DNA of 10,381 nt. Source: Akkermansiaceae bacterium (GTDB taxonomy: Bacteria; Verrucomicrobiota; Verrucomicrobiia; Verrucomicrobiales; Akkermansiaceae). A program made the position numbers and the translations under genes. Below the pieces are notes generated by a model, which had not been told where the DNA came from, made no database searches, and saw nothing but the letters and a program-made list of their open reading frames with translations. The stretch spans positions 1-10,381 of the forward strand of contig JAQGPE010000808.1 of the NCBI GenBank assembly GCA_028293225.1, read 5' to 3'. This document shows, piece by piece, positions 1-6,134 of this stretch (position 1 is its first letter; each line of letters starts with the position of its first letter).

Positions 1-1422
1 CTCGTCGATTGCGAGGTTCGTGTTCGAGACCGGCCATGTGGTAAGGTAGACCCGGCAGGCGTTGTTTCCGTCCTGTAAGACTGAGTCGGCGGTGGCGAGG
101 GCGCCGAGGGTGACCGGGATGCCGGCGAGCAGGCGGCGGGTATAGGCGACCGGAGCCGGGGTGCGGCGGGGGAGGACCATGGCCAGGGTGAGGCCGAGGT
201 ACATGGCGCCGGGGAAGGTATGGGTGACGAAGCTGAAGTTCGAGTTCACCAGGGTGGCGGTCAGGCCGGCGAGGCCGCCGATGACGGTGGCGTCCGCGGC
301 GAAGCGGGGGCTGCGGGCGTGCTCATCCTTCATCATCAGGCCGGCGACTCCCGTGAGGCCCGTGGTCATGATGGCGAGGACCACCAGACCGGCCCCGAGC
401 CAGCCGTAGTCGACGGCGGTCTGGAGGACCTCGTTGTGGGCGAAGTCGTCATTGGTGGGCATTTTCCCATCCTGGGCGGAGGGATCGGAGTTCCAGGACG
501 AGTACTTCCGCCAGCCGAAGGAGCGGCTGCCGCCGCCGGTGAGCGGGTGGTCGGCGCTGACGCGGAGGGCGATGCCGTAGAGGACCAGGCGCGAGCGGTT
601 GTCGGCGAAACCCTGGGCGCTGGCATTTTCCACGCCGCGGGCGGACTCGAAGGATTTCAGCATCCAGGAACCGGCGAGGCCGCCGAGAACCAGGAACAGG
701 AGGGGCAGTAGGGCGAGCAGCCGGAGCCACTTGCTGCGCTCGCGCAGGGCGATGAGGAAGGCGCCGACGGCGATGACCTCGGCGGCGGCGGCACAGCCGA
801 CCAGACCGCCGCGGGACTTGGCGAAGGCGATGCAAATGCCGAAGAAAATGATGCCGAGGGCCTGGAGAATGCGCTCGGCGAGGCGGTCCTTTGCGAAAAG
901 GAGGCGGGCGGTCAGCAGGGCGGCGCCGACGGCGGCGAAGTCCGCCAGGTGATTGTAGTGGCCGAAGAAACCGGACGGGAAGGTGGAAGGGCGGCTGGCG
1001 AAAGGCCACGAAAAGTCCGGATCGCTGACCTGGAGCAGGACGACCACGCCATTGGCAATGCCGAGGAGGGCCAGGCCGCCCATGAGGAGCCGGCCGGTTT
1101 TGCCCGCGGGCTGGAGGAGCAGACCGTAGACGAAGCAGAGGATCATGCCGCCGACGAGAAGAGCGTCGGAGCGGGCGAACTGCTTCACCGGGCTGTGGGC
1201 GCAGGCGTAGAGCGTCCAGCCCCAGGCGGAGGCCAGCAGCAGCGAGCAGAGCCAGGCGCCCCAGCCGCGTTCGCGGAGCTGGCGGAAGCCGGCGAGGGAG
1301 AGGAGGACGGCGGGGGCCAGGACCACGAGGGCCGGGCCCCAGGAGTAGTCGACGGTCTGGCCGCCGAAGAGGACGGCGAGAGCGAGTGCCGCCACGAAGA
1401 GGATGCCTGCGAGCGCTTGCAT
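1..1422 (-). CDS. O-antigen ligase/polymerase family membrane protein (Wzy_C type), 3' end beyond the window
   Basis: 474 codons are visible from ATG at 1422, with no stop before the left edge. The translation is strongly hydrophobic with roughly ten or more membrane segments, for example residues 2-20, 29-45, 55-72, 87-103, 112-131, 160-176, 187-201, 208-226, 233-251 and 340-362. Three family marks are visible: GHYNH at 154-158, SRGG at 203-206, and HNEVLQTAVDYGWLG at 329-343 just before a membrane segment. The last resembles the conserved His-containing periplasmic loop end of WaaL/Wzy proteins. The family joins lipid-linked glycan units outside the inner membrane, either as ligase or polymerase; the sequence does not say which. 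The gene lies 28 bases after the sugar-1-phosphate transferase and is probably co-transcribed with it. No Shine-Dalgarno site precedes the ATG; an in-frame CTG at 1437 is a less likely start. Confidence 0.88.
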   Translation of the reverse strand, partial: MQALAGILFVAALALAVLFGGQTVDYSWGPALVVLAPAVLLSLAGFRQLRERGWGAWLCSLLLASAWGWTLYACAHSPVKQFARSDALLVGGMILCFVYGLLLQPAGKTGRLLMGGLALLGIANGVVVLLQVSDPDFSWPFASRPSTFPSGFFGHYNHLADFAAVGAALLTARLLFAKDRLAERILQALGIIFFGICIAFAKSRGGLVGCAAAAEVIAVGAFLIALRERSKWLRLLALLPLLFLVLGGLAGSWMLKSFESARGVENASAQGFADNRSRLVLYGIALRVSADHPLTGGGSRSFGWRKYSSWNSDPSAQDGKMPTNDDFAHNEVLQTAVDYGWLGAGLVVLAIMTTGLTGVAGLMMKDEHARSPRFAADATVIGGLAGLTATLVNSNFSFVTHTFPGAMYLGLTLAMVLPRRTPAPVAYTRRLLAGIPVTLGALATADSVLQDGNNACRVYLTTWPVSNTNLAIDE

Positions 1423-1450
1423 GAATGAGAAGATCAGTTGAGACGGTCCG

Positions 1451-2854
1451 TCACTTCGCGCCCTTTCCGAAGAGCACCGCGGGGATGGTTCTCAAGATGA
1501 TCTTCAGGTCCAGCCAGAGCGACCAGTTATCAATATAACGGAGATCCATTTCCACCCACTGCTCGAAGCTGGTGATGGTATTGCGGCCGCCGGCCTGCCA
1601 TTCACAGGTGATGCCGGGCTTCACGCTGAGGCGGCGGCGGTGGGCGGATTTCTCGAAGGCTTCGACTTCGTAGAGCGGCAGCGGGCGGGGTCCGACCAGG
1701 CTCATGTCGCCTTTGACGACATTGATGAGCTGGGGGAGTTCGTCGATGCTGACCTTGCGGAGGAAGGCGCCGAGAGGGAAGACCCGGGGGTCGTGCTGGA
1801 GCTTGAAGACCGGGCCGCCCATTTCGTTGCCGTGGTCCTCTTTCACCTGGGCGAGGAGTTGTTCGGCGTTCGGCACCATGGTGCGGAACTTCCACATGTA
1901 GAAGGGCTTGCCGTAGCGGCCGGCGCGCTTCTGCTTGAAGAATGGCGAGGCGCCGGGGCTGGCGAGGCGGATGCCGAGGTAGACGACGATGAAGGGGACG
2001 ATGAGCAGGAGCAGCATGGCGCCGGCGGCGACGCGGTCGAAGACGCCCTTCATGAACAGCTCCCAGGACAGCTCCGGGGTGGAGCGCAGGACGAGCATCG
2101 GCTTGTCGCCGACGACGTCGAAGGTGGGGCGGGCGATCTGGGTGCGGATGAAGGCGGCGGAGATCCAAGCCTCGACGCCCTGGAGTTCGCAGGCTTCCAC
2201 GGCGGTGGCGACTTTTCCGAACTCGGTGCCCTTTGGCGAGAAGACCACGCGGCCGACGGACTGGGTTTTCAGGAGGGCGTAGAAGTCCTCGATGCAGCCG
2301 TTTTCCAGATCGAAGTGGCCGACGACGACCCACTCGCGCTTCACCTCGCCATCGAGCTCGTCGAGCAGGGCGGCGGTTTCGGCGGGGGTGCCGGCCATGA
2401 CGACGCGCTCCTTGGCGTTGTCGTCGATGTCCTGCATTTTCAGGTAGTTCCGCAGCAGGCGATCGCGGAGGAAGATGAACAGAAAGACGAAAAAGCCGCC
2501 CACGCCGAGGACCAGGCGGCCGTTCTCAAGGCGGGCGAAGAGGGCCATGAGGCTGACCACCATGGCCATGACCGCGAGGCCGCGGAAAAGCTGGGAAAAG
2601 GCGGTGAAGCTCTGCTTCGAGCGCAGGCGCTGGTAGAAGCCGAAGAACTCCAGGCAGAGCGGGGTGAAGGGCACCACGATGAAGAGCACCCAGTACATGC
2701 TGCTCAGGCCGCCGACCTCGGTGGCCGGGGCATTGGCCAGGCTGCGCAACGGGGCGCGCAGGAAATCGGCCACGAAGAACGCCAGCCATACCAAGGCAGC
2801 GTCTCCTAACTGGAGGCGCTGGATGGAGAATGCTTCTTTACGACCAACAGCCAT
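1451..2854 (-). CDS. Polyprenyl-phosphate sugar-1-phosphate transferase (exopolysaccharide initiating enzyme)
   Basis: The 467-residue protein has the layout and length of WbaP/WcaJ-type initiating transferases, which move a sugar phosphate from a nucleotide sugar to undecaprenyl phosphate at the cytoplasmic face. Four N-terminal membrane segments lie near residues 15-33, 51-73, 90-108 and 113-130. A soluble Rossmann-like middle region (about 148-255) follows, then a fifth hydrophobic segment (275-297) and the catalytic domain (300-467). Catalytic-domain marks are SPGASPFFKQKRAG (299-312), KFRTM (322-326), SIDELPQLINV (369-379) with the Asp371-Glu372 pair matching the catalytic dyad known from PglC, GDMSLVGPRP (382-391) and VKPGITCEWQ (411-420). 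This is the committing step for the glycan assembled by the surrounding glycosyltransferases. The donor sugar cannot be told from sequence alone. The leader before ATG 2854 is C-rich, with no Shine-Dalgarno site. Confidence 0.95.
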   Translation of the reverse strand: MAVGRKEAFSIQRLQLGDAALVWLAFFVADFLRAPLRSLANAPATEVGGLSSMYWVLFIVVPFTPLCLEFFGFYQRLRSKQSFTAFSQLFRGLAVMAMVVSLMALFARLENGRLVLGVGGFFVFLFIFLRDRLLRNYLKMQDIDDNAKERVVMAGTPAETAALLDELDGEVKREWVVVGHFDLENGCIEDFYALLKTQSVGRVVFSPKGTEFGKVATAVEACELQGVEAWISAAFIRTQIARPTFDVVGDKPMLVLRSTPELSWELFMKGVFDRVAAGAMLLLLIVPFIVVYLGIRLASPGASPFFKQKRAGRYGKPFYMWKFRTMVPNAEQLLAQVKEDHGNEMGGPVFKLQHDPRVFPLGAFLRKVSIDELPQLINVVKGDMSLVGPRPLPLYEVEAFEKSAHRRRLSVKPGITCEWQAGGRNTITSFEQWVEMDLRYIDNWSLWLDLKIILRTIPAVLFGKGAK

Positions 2855-2883
2855 CGATCAGGGGGGTGAACAACGTCGCGGCC

Positions 2884-2912
2884 ATCAAAGCGGGAAGCCC
2901 GGCGACAGGCAA
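2884..2912 (-). promoter_or_regulatory. Candidate sigma70-type promoter upstream of the sugar-1-phosphate transferase
   Basis: On the minus strand, TTGCCT (2912-2907) and TTTGAT (2889-2884) are separated by 17 bases, each matching four of six consensus positions. Transcription would start near 2877, about 23 bases before the ATG at 2854. The site lies in the longest gap between minus-strand genes (82 bases), where an internal promoter would fit. The match is weak and could be chance; readthrough from the glycosyltransferase genes is equally possible. Confidence 0.25.
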
Positions 2913-2925
2913 GGGGAAGCTCCAT

Positions 2926-2947
2926 CCCCTCCGTCTTCAGGGAGGGG
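2926..2947 (-). other. GC-rich hairpin around the stop codon of the GT2 gene
   Basis: CCCCTCC (2926-2932) pairs perfectly with GGAGGGG (2941-2947) across an 8-base loop (2933-2940). The TGA stop of the 2937-3878 gene, read at 2939-2937, lies inside the loop. No T-run follows on the minus strand, so this is not a standard intrinsic terminator. It may protect the 3' end or modulate readthrough into the transferase gene, or it may have no function. Confidence 0.35.
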
Positions 2948-3878
2948 GGAAATCGCGCCGCCCCAACTTTCCGGCGAAACCGTCACACACGGCTGACCAC
3001 CAGATGCCCGCGGTGGCGGCGGAGCGCGGACCATGGGTGAGAAGGGCGGCCGCGTGGAGCAGGGCGATAAGGACGGCGCGCGGGGCGCTGTGCTCGCGGT
3101 TCAGCTGCAGCCAGACGTTGTTGCGGACCTCATAATAAAGCTTCCAGCCGCCGAGACCGGGCTCGAACCAGAACTCCTTCCCCATCAAGCGCCAATGGCG
3201 CAGCCCGGTGGCAGAGGGATGGTCGAGGACGGAGTCGCGAACGGCTTCAAAGCTGAAGCCGGCGGCGGCGAGGCGGTGCGGATATTCCTCATCCTCGCCG
3301 CGGATGAAAAGGTCTCCGAGGATGGGGCCGGCGGCCTCGCGGGCGGCACGGGGGACGAGGGCGCCGGTCCAGGAGACGCGGCTTGCCACGATGGCCGGGC
3401 CGGGCCACTCCGCCGGGGAAGTGATCGTTTTCCAGGCGCCGTCCGGCATTTTCACCGGCAGGGGCCACGAATAGGCGCCGCTGCGGGGGTCGATCTGGAG
3501 GCTGTGGCGGACGGTGGCGCCGCCGTGCCAGTCGGCGACCAGGGCGGCGAGGGCATCGGGGCGCGGCCAGGAATCGTCATCGAGGATCCAGACCGCATCG
3601 GCGCCGAGTTCGAAGGCCTTTTCCATCGCAGCCTGGACCGCGCCGGCGTTGCCGAGATTGTCGCCGGTGTTGACCACGTGGAGGGCGGGCCACTCGAGAG
3701 CGGCGAAGGCCTCGCGGGAGCCGTCGGTGGAGGCATTGTCCCCAGCGACCACCAGATCGAGAGGGCGGGTTTGGTGGCGAAGGCGGTCGAGGCACTGGAG
3801 GGCCACCTGCTTGCGGTTGAAGCTGGAGAAAACGGCGGCGATGACGGGGGGCGGAAAAGAAGCGCTCATCATCGTCAT
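2937..3878 (-). CDS. GT2 family glycosyltransferase (rhamnosyl/galactofuranosyltransferase-like subgroup)
   Basis: This is a 313-residue GT-A fold enzyme predicted to move a sugar from a nucleotide donor to the growing lipid-linked glycan at the cytoplasmic face. Residues 11-112 form the donor domain: VIAAVFSSFNR, then DNASTDG at 47-53, NLGNAGA at 74-80 and WILDDD at 97-102, whose Asp cluster should bind the metal and the diphosphate. GEDEEY at 194-199 provides the acidic pair seen near the acceptor site of inverting GT2 enzymes, and YYEVRNN at 248-254 is typical of the subgroup that includes galactofuranosyl- and rhamnosyltransferases. The start is set at ATG 3878 because it overlaps the TGA of the upstream glycosyltransferase as ATGA, with AGGA just upstream. 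ATG codons at 3872 and 3869 are alternatives. The frame stays open upstream to about 4757, but that part is an arginine- and proline-rich shadow of the neighbouring gene. The donor sugar is unknown. Confidence 0.92.
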   Translation of the reverse strand: MTMMSASFPPPVIAAVFSSFNRKQVALQCLDRLRHQTRPLDLVVAGDNASTDGSREAFAALEWPALHVVNTGDNLGNAGAVQAAMEKAFELGADAVWILDDDSWPRPDALAALVADWHGGATVRHSLQIDPRSGAYSWPLPVKMPDGAWKTITSPAEWPGPAIVASRVSWTGALVPRAAREAAGPILGDLFIRGEDEEYPHRLAAAGFSFEAVRDSVLDHPSATGLRHWRLMGKEFWFEPGLGGWKLYYEVRNNVWLQLNREHSAPRAVLIALLHAAALLTHGPRSAATAGIWWSAVCDGFAGKLGRRDFPPP

Positions 3879-4708
3879 CGGTCCTGGGGCGGGGGGAGCG
3901 GAGCGGGGATCCAGAGCTTGCGGAAGCCCTTGAGGGACTTGGCGGCGAGCCAGAGGAGGCCGTCGCTGAGCCCGTTGAGGTAGGGGTCCTCGAAAGGGGT
4001 GAAGCCGTAGGCGCGGCGGATGGCACGGGACTCGATGTGCTGGCGTTCCGCGGCGAGGATGGCGTCGAGATCGCGGCTGGCTTTCAAGTGGCGCATGGAG
4101 GCGTTGTCGCCGTGGAGGCGGAAGTCGGCGAGGACGGCGGGAATCGGCGCGAACGAGAGGCCGGCGGCATCGAGGCGGGCGTATAATTCGCCGTCCATGA
4201 CGTAGCGGAAGTCCTCGCGGAGCAGATGGCCGGCGGCGGTGACCGTGGCGCGCCGGTAGAAGGCGGCGGTGGAGGGGACGTAGCAGGAGTGGTGGACGTG
4301 GATGAAGCGTGACCACGGCGGCATCTTGATCCGGCGGATGAAGGAGCCGTCCTCCGCGACGAAATCGAAGCTGCCGTAGAGGACATCGGCGGCGGGATGG
4401 GCGGCGGCGAACTCCTTCACCGCGCGGAGGGCGCCGGGTTTCAGGCGATCGTCGGCATTCAGCCACATCACGAAGTCGCCGGTGGCCTGGGCGAAGCCCT
4501 TGTTGATGCCGTCGGACATGCCGCGGTCGGGGCCGGGAATCCAGCGGGTGTGCGGGTAGCGGGCGGCGATGGCGGCGGAGTCGTCGGTGGAGCCGCCGTC
4601 GGCGATGAAGTGTTCGAAGGTCGCGCCGGCCTGCTCTTTCACGCTCTCCAGACACTCCGCGAGGAAGCGGCCGTGGTTGAGGTTCGGGGTGACGATGGTA
4701 AAATCCAT
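3875..4708 (-). CDS. GT2 family glycosyltransferase (WcaE-like pattern)
   Basis: The 277-residue protein begins with a classic GT-A domain. TIVTPNLNHG lies at residues 4-13, ADGGSTDD at 36-43, DRGMSDGINKGFAQATGD at 61-78 and LNADD at 83-87, which serves as the metal-binding DXD equivalent. Downstream, YGSFDFVAEDG and CYVPSTAAFYRR match the common pattern in which the enzyme contacts the donor and then the acceptor. It is expected to add one sugar to the lipid-linked repeat unit in the cytoplasm. It is the first gene of the left minus-strand block and is translationally coupled to the next glycosyltransferase by ATGA at 3875-3878. The leader just before the ATG at 4708 is pyrimidine-rich, with no Shine-Dalgarno site. 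Only 26 bases separate its start from that of the divergent VanZ-like gene. Its linkage and sugar specificity cannot be read from the sequence. Confidence 0.93.
   Translation of the reverse strand: MDFTIVTPNLNHGRFLAECLESVKEQAGATFEHFIADGGSTDDSAAIAARYPHTRWIPGPDRGMSDGINKGFAQATGDFVMWLNADDRLKPGALRAVKEFAAAHPAADVLYGSFDFVAEDGSFIRRIKMPPWSRFIHVHHSCYVPSTAAFYRRATVTAAGHLLREDFRYVMDGELYARLDAAGLSFAPIPAVLADFRLHGDNASMRHLKASRDLDAILAAERQHIESRAIRRAYGFTPFEDPYLNGLSDGLLWLAAKSLKGFRKLWIPAPLPPPQDR
4677..4704 (+). promoter_or_regulatory. Candidate sigma70-type promoter for the VanZ-like gene
   Basis: TTGAGG (4677-4682) and TAAAAT (4699-4704) are separated by 16 bases. The -10 element matches five of six consensus positions and the -35 four of six. 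Transcription would start near 4711, about 24 bases before the GTG start at 4735. The site lies inside the first codons of the divergent GT2 gene, on the opposite strand, which fits the very short divergent gap. The AT-rich -10 stands out in this GC-rich surrounding, but there is no independent support. Confidence 0.35.
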
Positions 4709-4734
4709 GAGAGGGGGCGGGGAAGACAGCGTGG

Positions 4735-6036
4735 GTGCTTCTGATCCTGCTTGCCATGGCTGGCGGCCAAGCTCAAGCCTGCCGCGTGCTCCGGTTTCTT
4801 CCCGCCTGCGGATTCATCCTCGCCATGGTGGCGTTGAGTCTCACTTCAAGAGCCCTGTGGCTGCATCGCTTCGAAGCCGTTCCCGGGGTCCAGCCGCTGG
4901 TGCTGAACCACCATCCGGAGGAGGTCGCCGAACTGGTGCGGGGGGCGGTGGAACTGCCGAAGAAGAGCGGCGAGGGGCTGGGCCTGACCGCCGGAGCGGT
5001 TCCCGCGCAGGTGGTCTATCAGTGGCAGGGGCTGCCCTCGAGCGAGTATGTCTCGATTGCGACCGAGGTGGGCTGCGAGGGCCTGGAGCTGGGCCGCCAG
5101 TATGACTGGCAGGACGGGCGGATCTTCGTGATCTGGGTCGATGAGAAGGGTGGGCTGCTGAAGGATTTCCTGTCGATCTGGTCGGGGCGGGGCGACCGGA
5201 AGATGAGGGTCCATGACGTGATCCTGCCGATCCGGCGGCAGGGCGGGCTGCCGAAGCTGGTGATCGAGAACCTGGGCAGCAGCGGTCACATGACCGTGAA
5301 ATTTCTGACAGTGCAGCCGGTGCGGGAGCGGGCGGGGGTGCGCTGGGCGGGGGCGGGGGTGCTGGTGGCGTGGCTGGGAGTGCTGAGCTGGGGCGGACGG
5401 CGCTGGATCGTGCGCGGGCGGGCGATTTCCTTCTGGAGGGTGGTCGCGGCGGCGGGGCTGTGCATCGGCTTTACCTGGTACGCGGCGTTTCCCGGGCCGT
5501 GGGTGCCGTTGCGGCCGCTGCTGGGGCGGTTTGCGGTCGTGCCGGTGGCGATTCCGGAGCCGCCGGTTGCTCCGGCGCCGTCACCCGGACCGCTGGCGGC
5601 GGGCGGAGGGAAGGAGGGATCTCAGGAGAAAGCGGCCGAGCCGGGGCGGCCTGAAGCGGGGGCGGCGGTGGTGGCGAAGGCTCCTGAGCCGCCGGCATTT
5701 CCGGCGGAGGCCAAGGGACCGCCGGCCAAGCTGGCGGGCGGGGCGCTACGGTCGTTCATGTATTACCTGCCCGGGCTGAAGATCTGGGTGCACTTCCTGG
5801 TGTTTGCCGGGATGGCGGCGGTGCTGGCGTTTCTGACCGGGTCGCGCCGGGCGGCGTACGTGGCGGGGGCGCTGGGGTTTGTGTCGGAGTTCTGCGAGTG
5901 GGGCTATGGCTTTGGCGTCGACTGGGGGGATGCCGGGGACCTGGCGATGGACGCGGCGGCGGTACTGGTGGGGCTGATTTTCTGGAAATATGCGTCGCGG
6001 TGGCTGGCGAGGCGCTGGGGGCTACGGCTGGTCTAG
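4735..6036 (+). CDS. Membrane protein with extracytoplasmic beta-rich domain and C-terminal VanZ-like domain
   Basis: This is the only plus-strand gene, with 433 residues from GTG at 4735; an in-frame ATG at 4756 and others downstream are alternatives. Residues 20-38 form an N-terminal membrane anchor. Residues 41-200 are soluble and rich in predicted beta strands, probably outside the membrane. Two membrane segments follow (about 204-220 and 233-251), then a Pro/Ala/Gly-rich linker (about 270-335). The C-terminal part (340-425) resembles VanZ: HFLVF at 353-357, acidic residues Glu385 and Glu388, and GDAGDLAMD at 398-406 between hydrophobic helices. VanZ family members are linked to teicoplanin resistance and are common near envelope polysaccharide genes, but their biochemical role is unsettled. 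The context suggests a part in polymer export, chain control or surface attachment. It ends in tandem TAG codons at 6034-6039. The VanZ call is moderately sure; the function is unknown. Confidence 0.82.
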   Translation: MLLILLAMAGGQAQACRVLRFLPACGFILAMVALSLTSRALWLHRFEAVPGVQPLVLNHHPEEVAELVRGAVELPKKSGEGLGLTAGAVPAQVVYQWQGLPSSEYVSIATEVGCEGLELGRQYDWQDGRIFVIWVDEKGGLLKDFLSIWSGRGDRKMRVHDVILPIRRQGGLPKLVIENLGSSGHMTVKFLTVQPVRERAGVRWAGAGVLVAWLGVLSWGGRRWIVRGRAISFWRVVAAAGLCIGFTWYAAFPGPWVPLRPLLGRFAVVPVAIPEPPVAPAPSPGPLAAGGGKEGSQEKAAEPGRPEAGAAVVAKAPEPPAFPAEAKGPPAKLAGGALRSFMYYLPGLKIWVHFLVFAGMAAVLAFLTGSRRAAYVAGALGFVSEFCEWGYGFGVDWGDAGDLAMDAAAVLVGLIFWKYASRWLARRWGLRLV

Positions 6037-6068
6037 TAGCAAACGCCAGGCTGAGTTCCATTATCTTG

Positions 6069-6134
6069 CGTGCTTTCGCACGGCGGGCTGCCCGGGGTTT
6101 CACCCCGGGCTGTCACCCTTCGCCCTTTCAGGGC
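6069..6134 (-). repeat. REP-like palindromic element of three adjacent hairpins
   Basis: On the minus strand three perfect stems follow one another. GCCCT-GAA-AGGGC lies at 6134-6122, GCCCGGGG-TGAAA-CCCCGGGC at 6110-6090, and CGTGC-GAAA-GCACG at 6082-6069 with a GNRA-type loop. The layout resembles the interspersed palindromic repeats I recall from Planctomycetota, Verrucomicrobiota and Bacteroidota genomes (CTGAAAGGGCGA followed by a CCCGGG palindrome). Some repeats of this kind are tied to REP-associated tyrosine transposases. Only one copy is seen here, so its repetitive nature is an inference. It fills the junction between two converging genes, and the stop of the 6100-7398 gene lies in the loop of the middle hairpin. 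It may also act as a bidirectional 3'-end structure, although no T-tract follows. Confidence 0.6.

Noticed and set aside
1640..2809. Long plus-strand open frame (389 codons) opposite the sugar-1-phosphate transferase
   Set aside because: Its translation is a low-complexity mix of Gly, Ala, Glu, Asp and His with no domain, as expected from the reverse strand of a GC-rich gene; the minus strand has clear catalytic motifs.
3033..3983. Plus-strand open frame (316 codons) opposite the 2937-3878 GT2 gene
   Set aside because: It is a shadow of the GT2 gene with Gly/Ala/Asp/Glu-rich composition and no motif.
3879..4757. N-terminal extension of the 2937-3878 glycosyltransferase in the same open frame
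   Set aside because: The extension is Arg/Pro/His-rich shadow sequence of the upstream GT2 gene, and the ATGA overlap gives a natural start at 3878.
5542..5740. Possible frameshift or separate gene in the Pro/Ala-rich stretch of the VanZ-like protein
   Set aside because: The reading frame is continuous with membrane segments on both sides; the composition fits a flexible linker.
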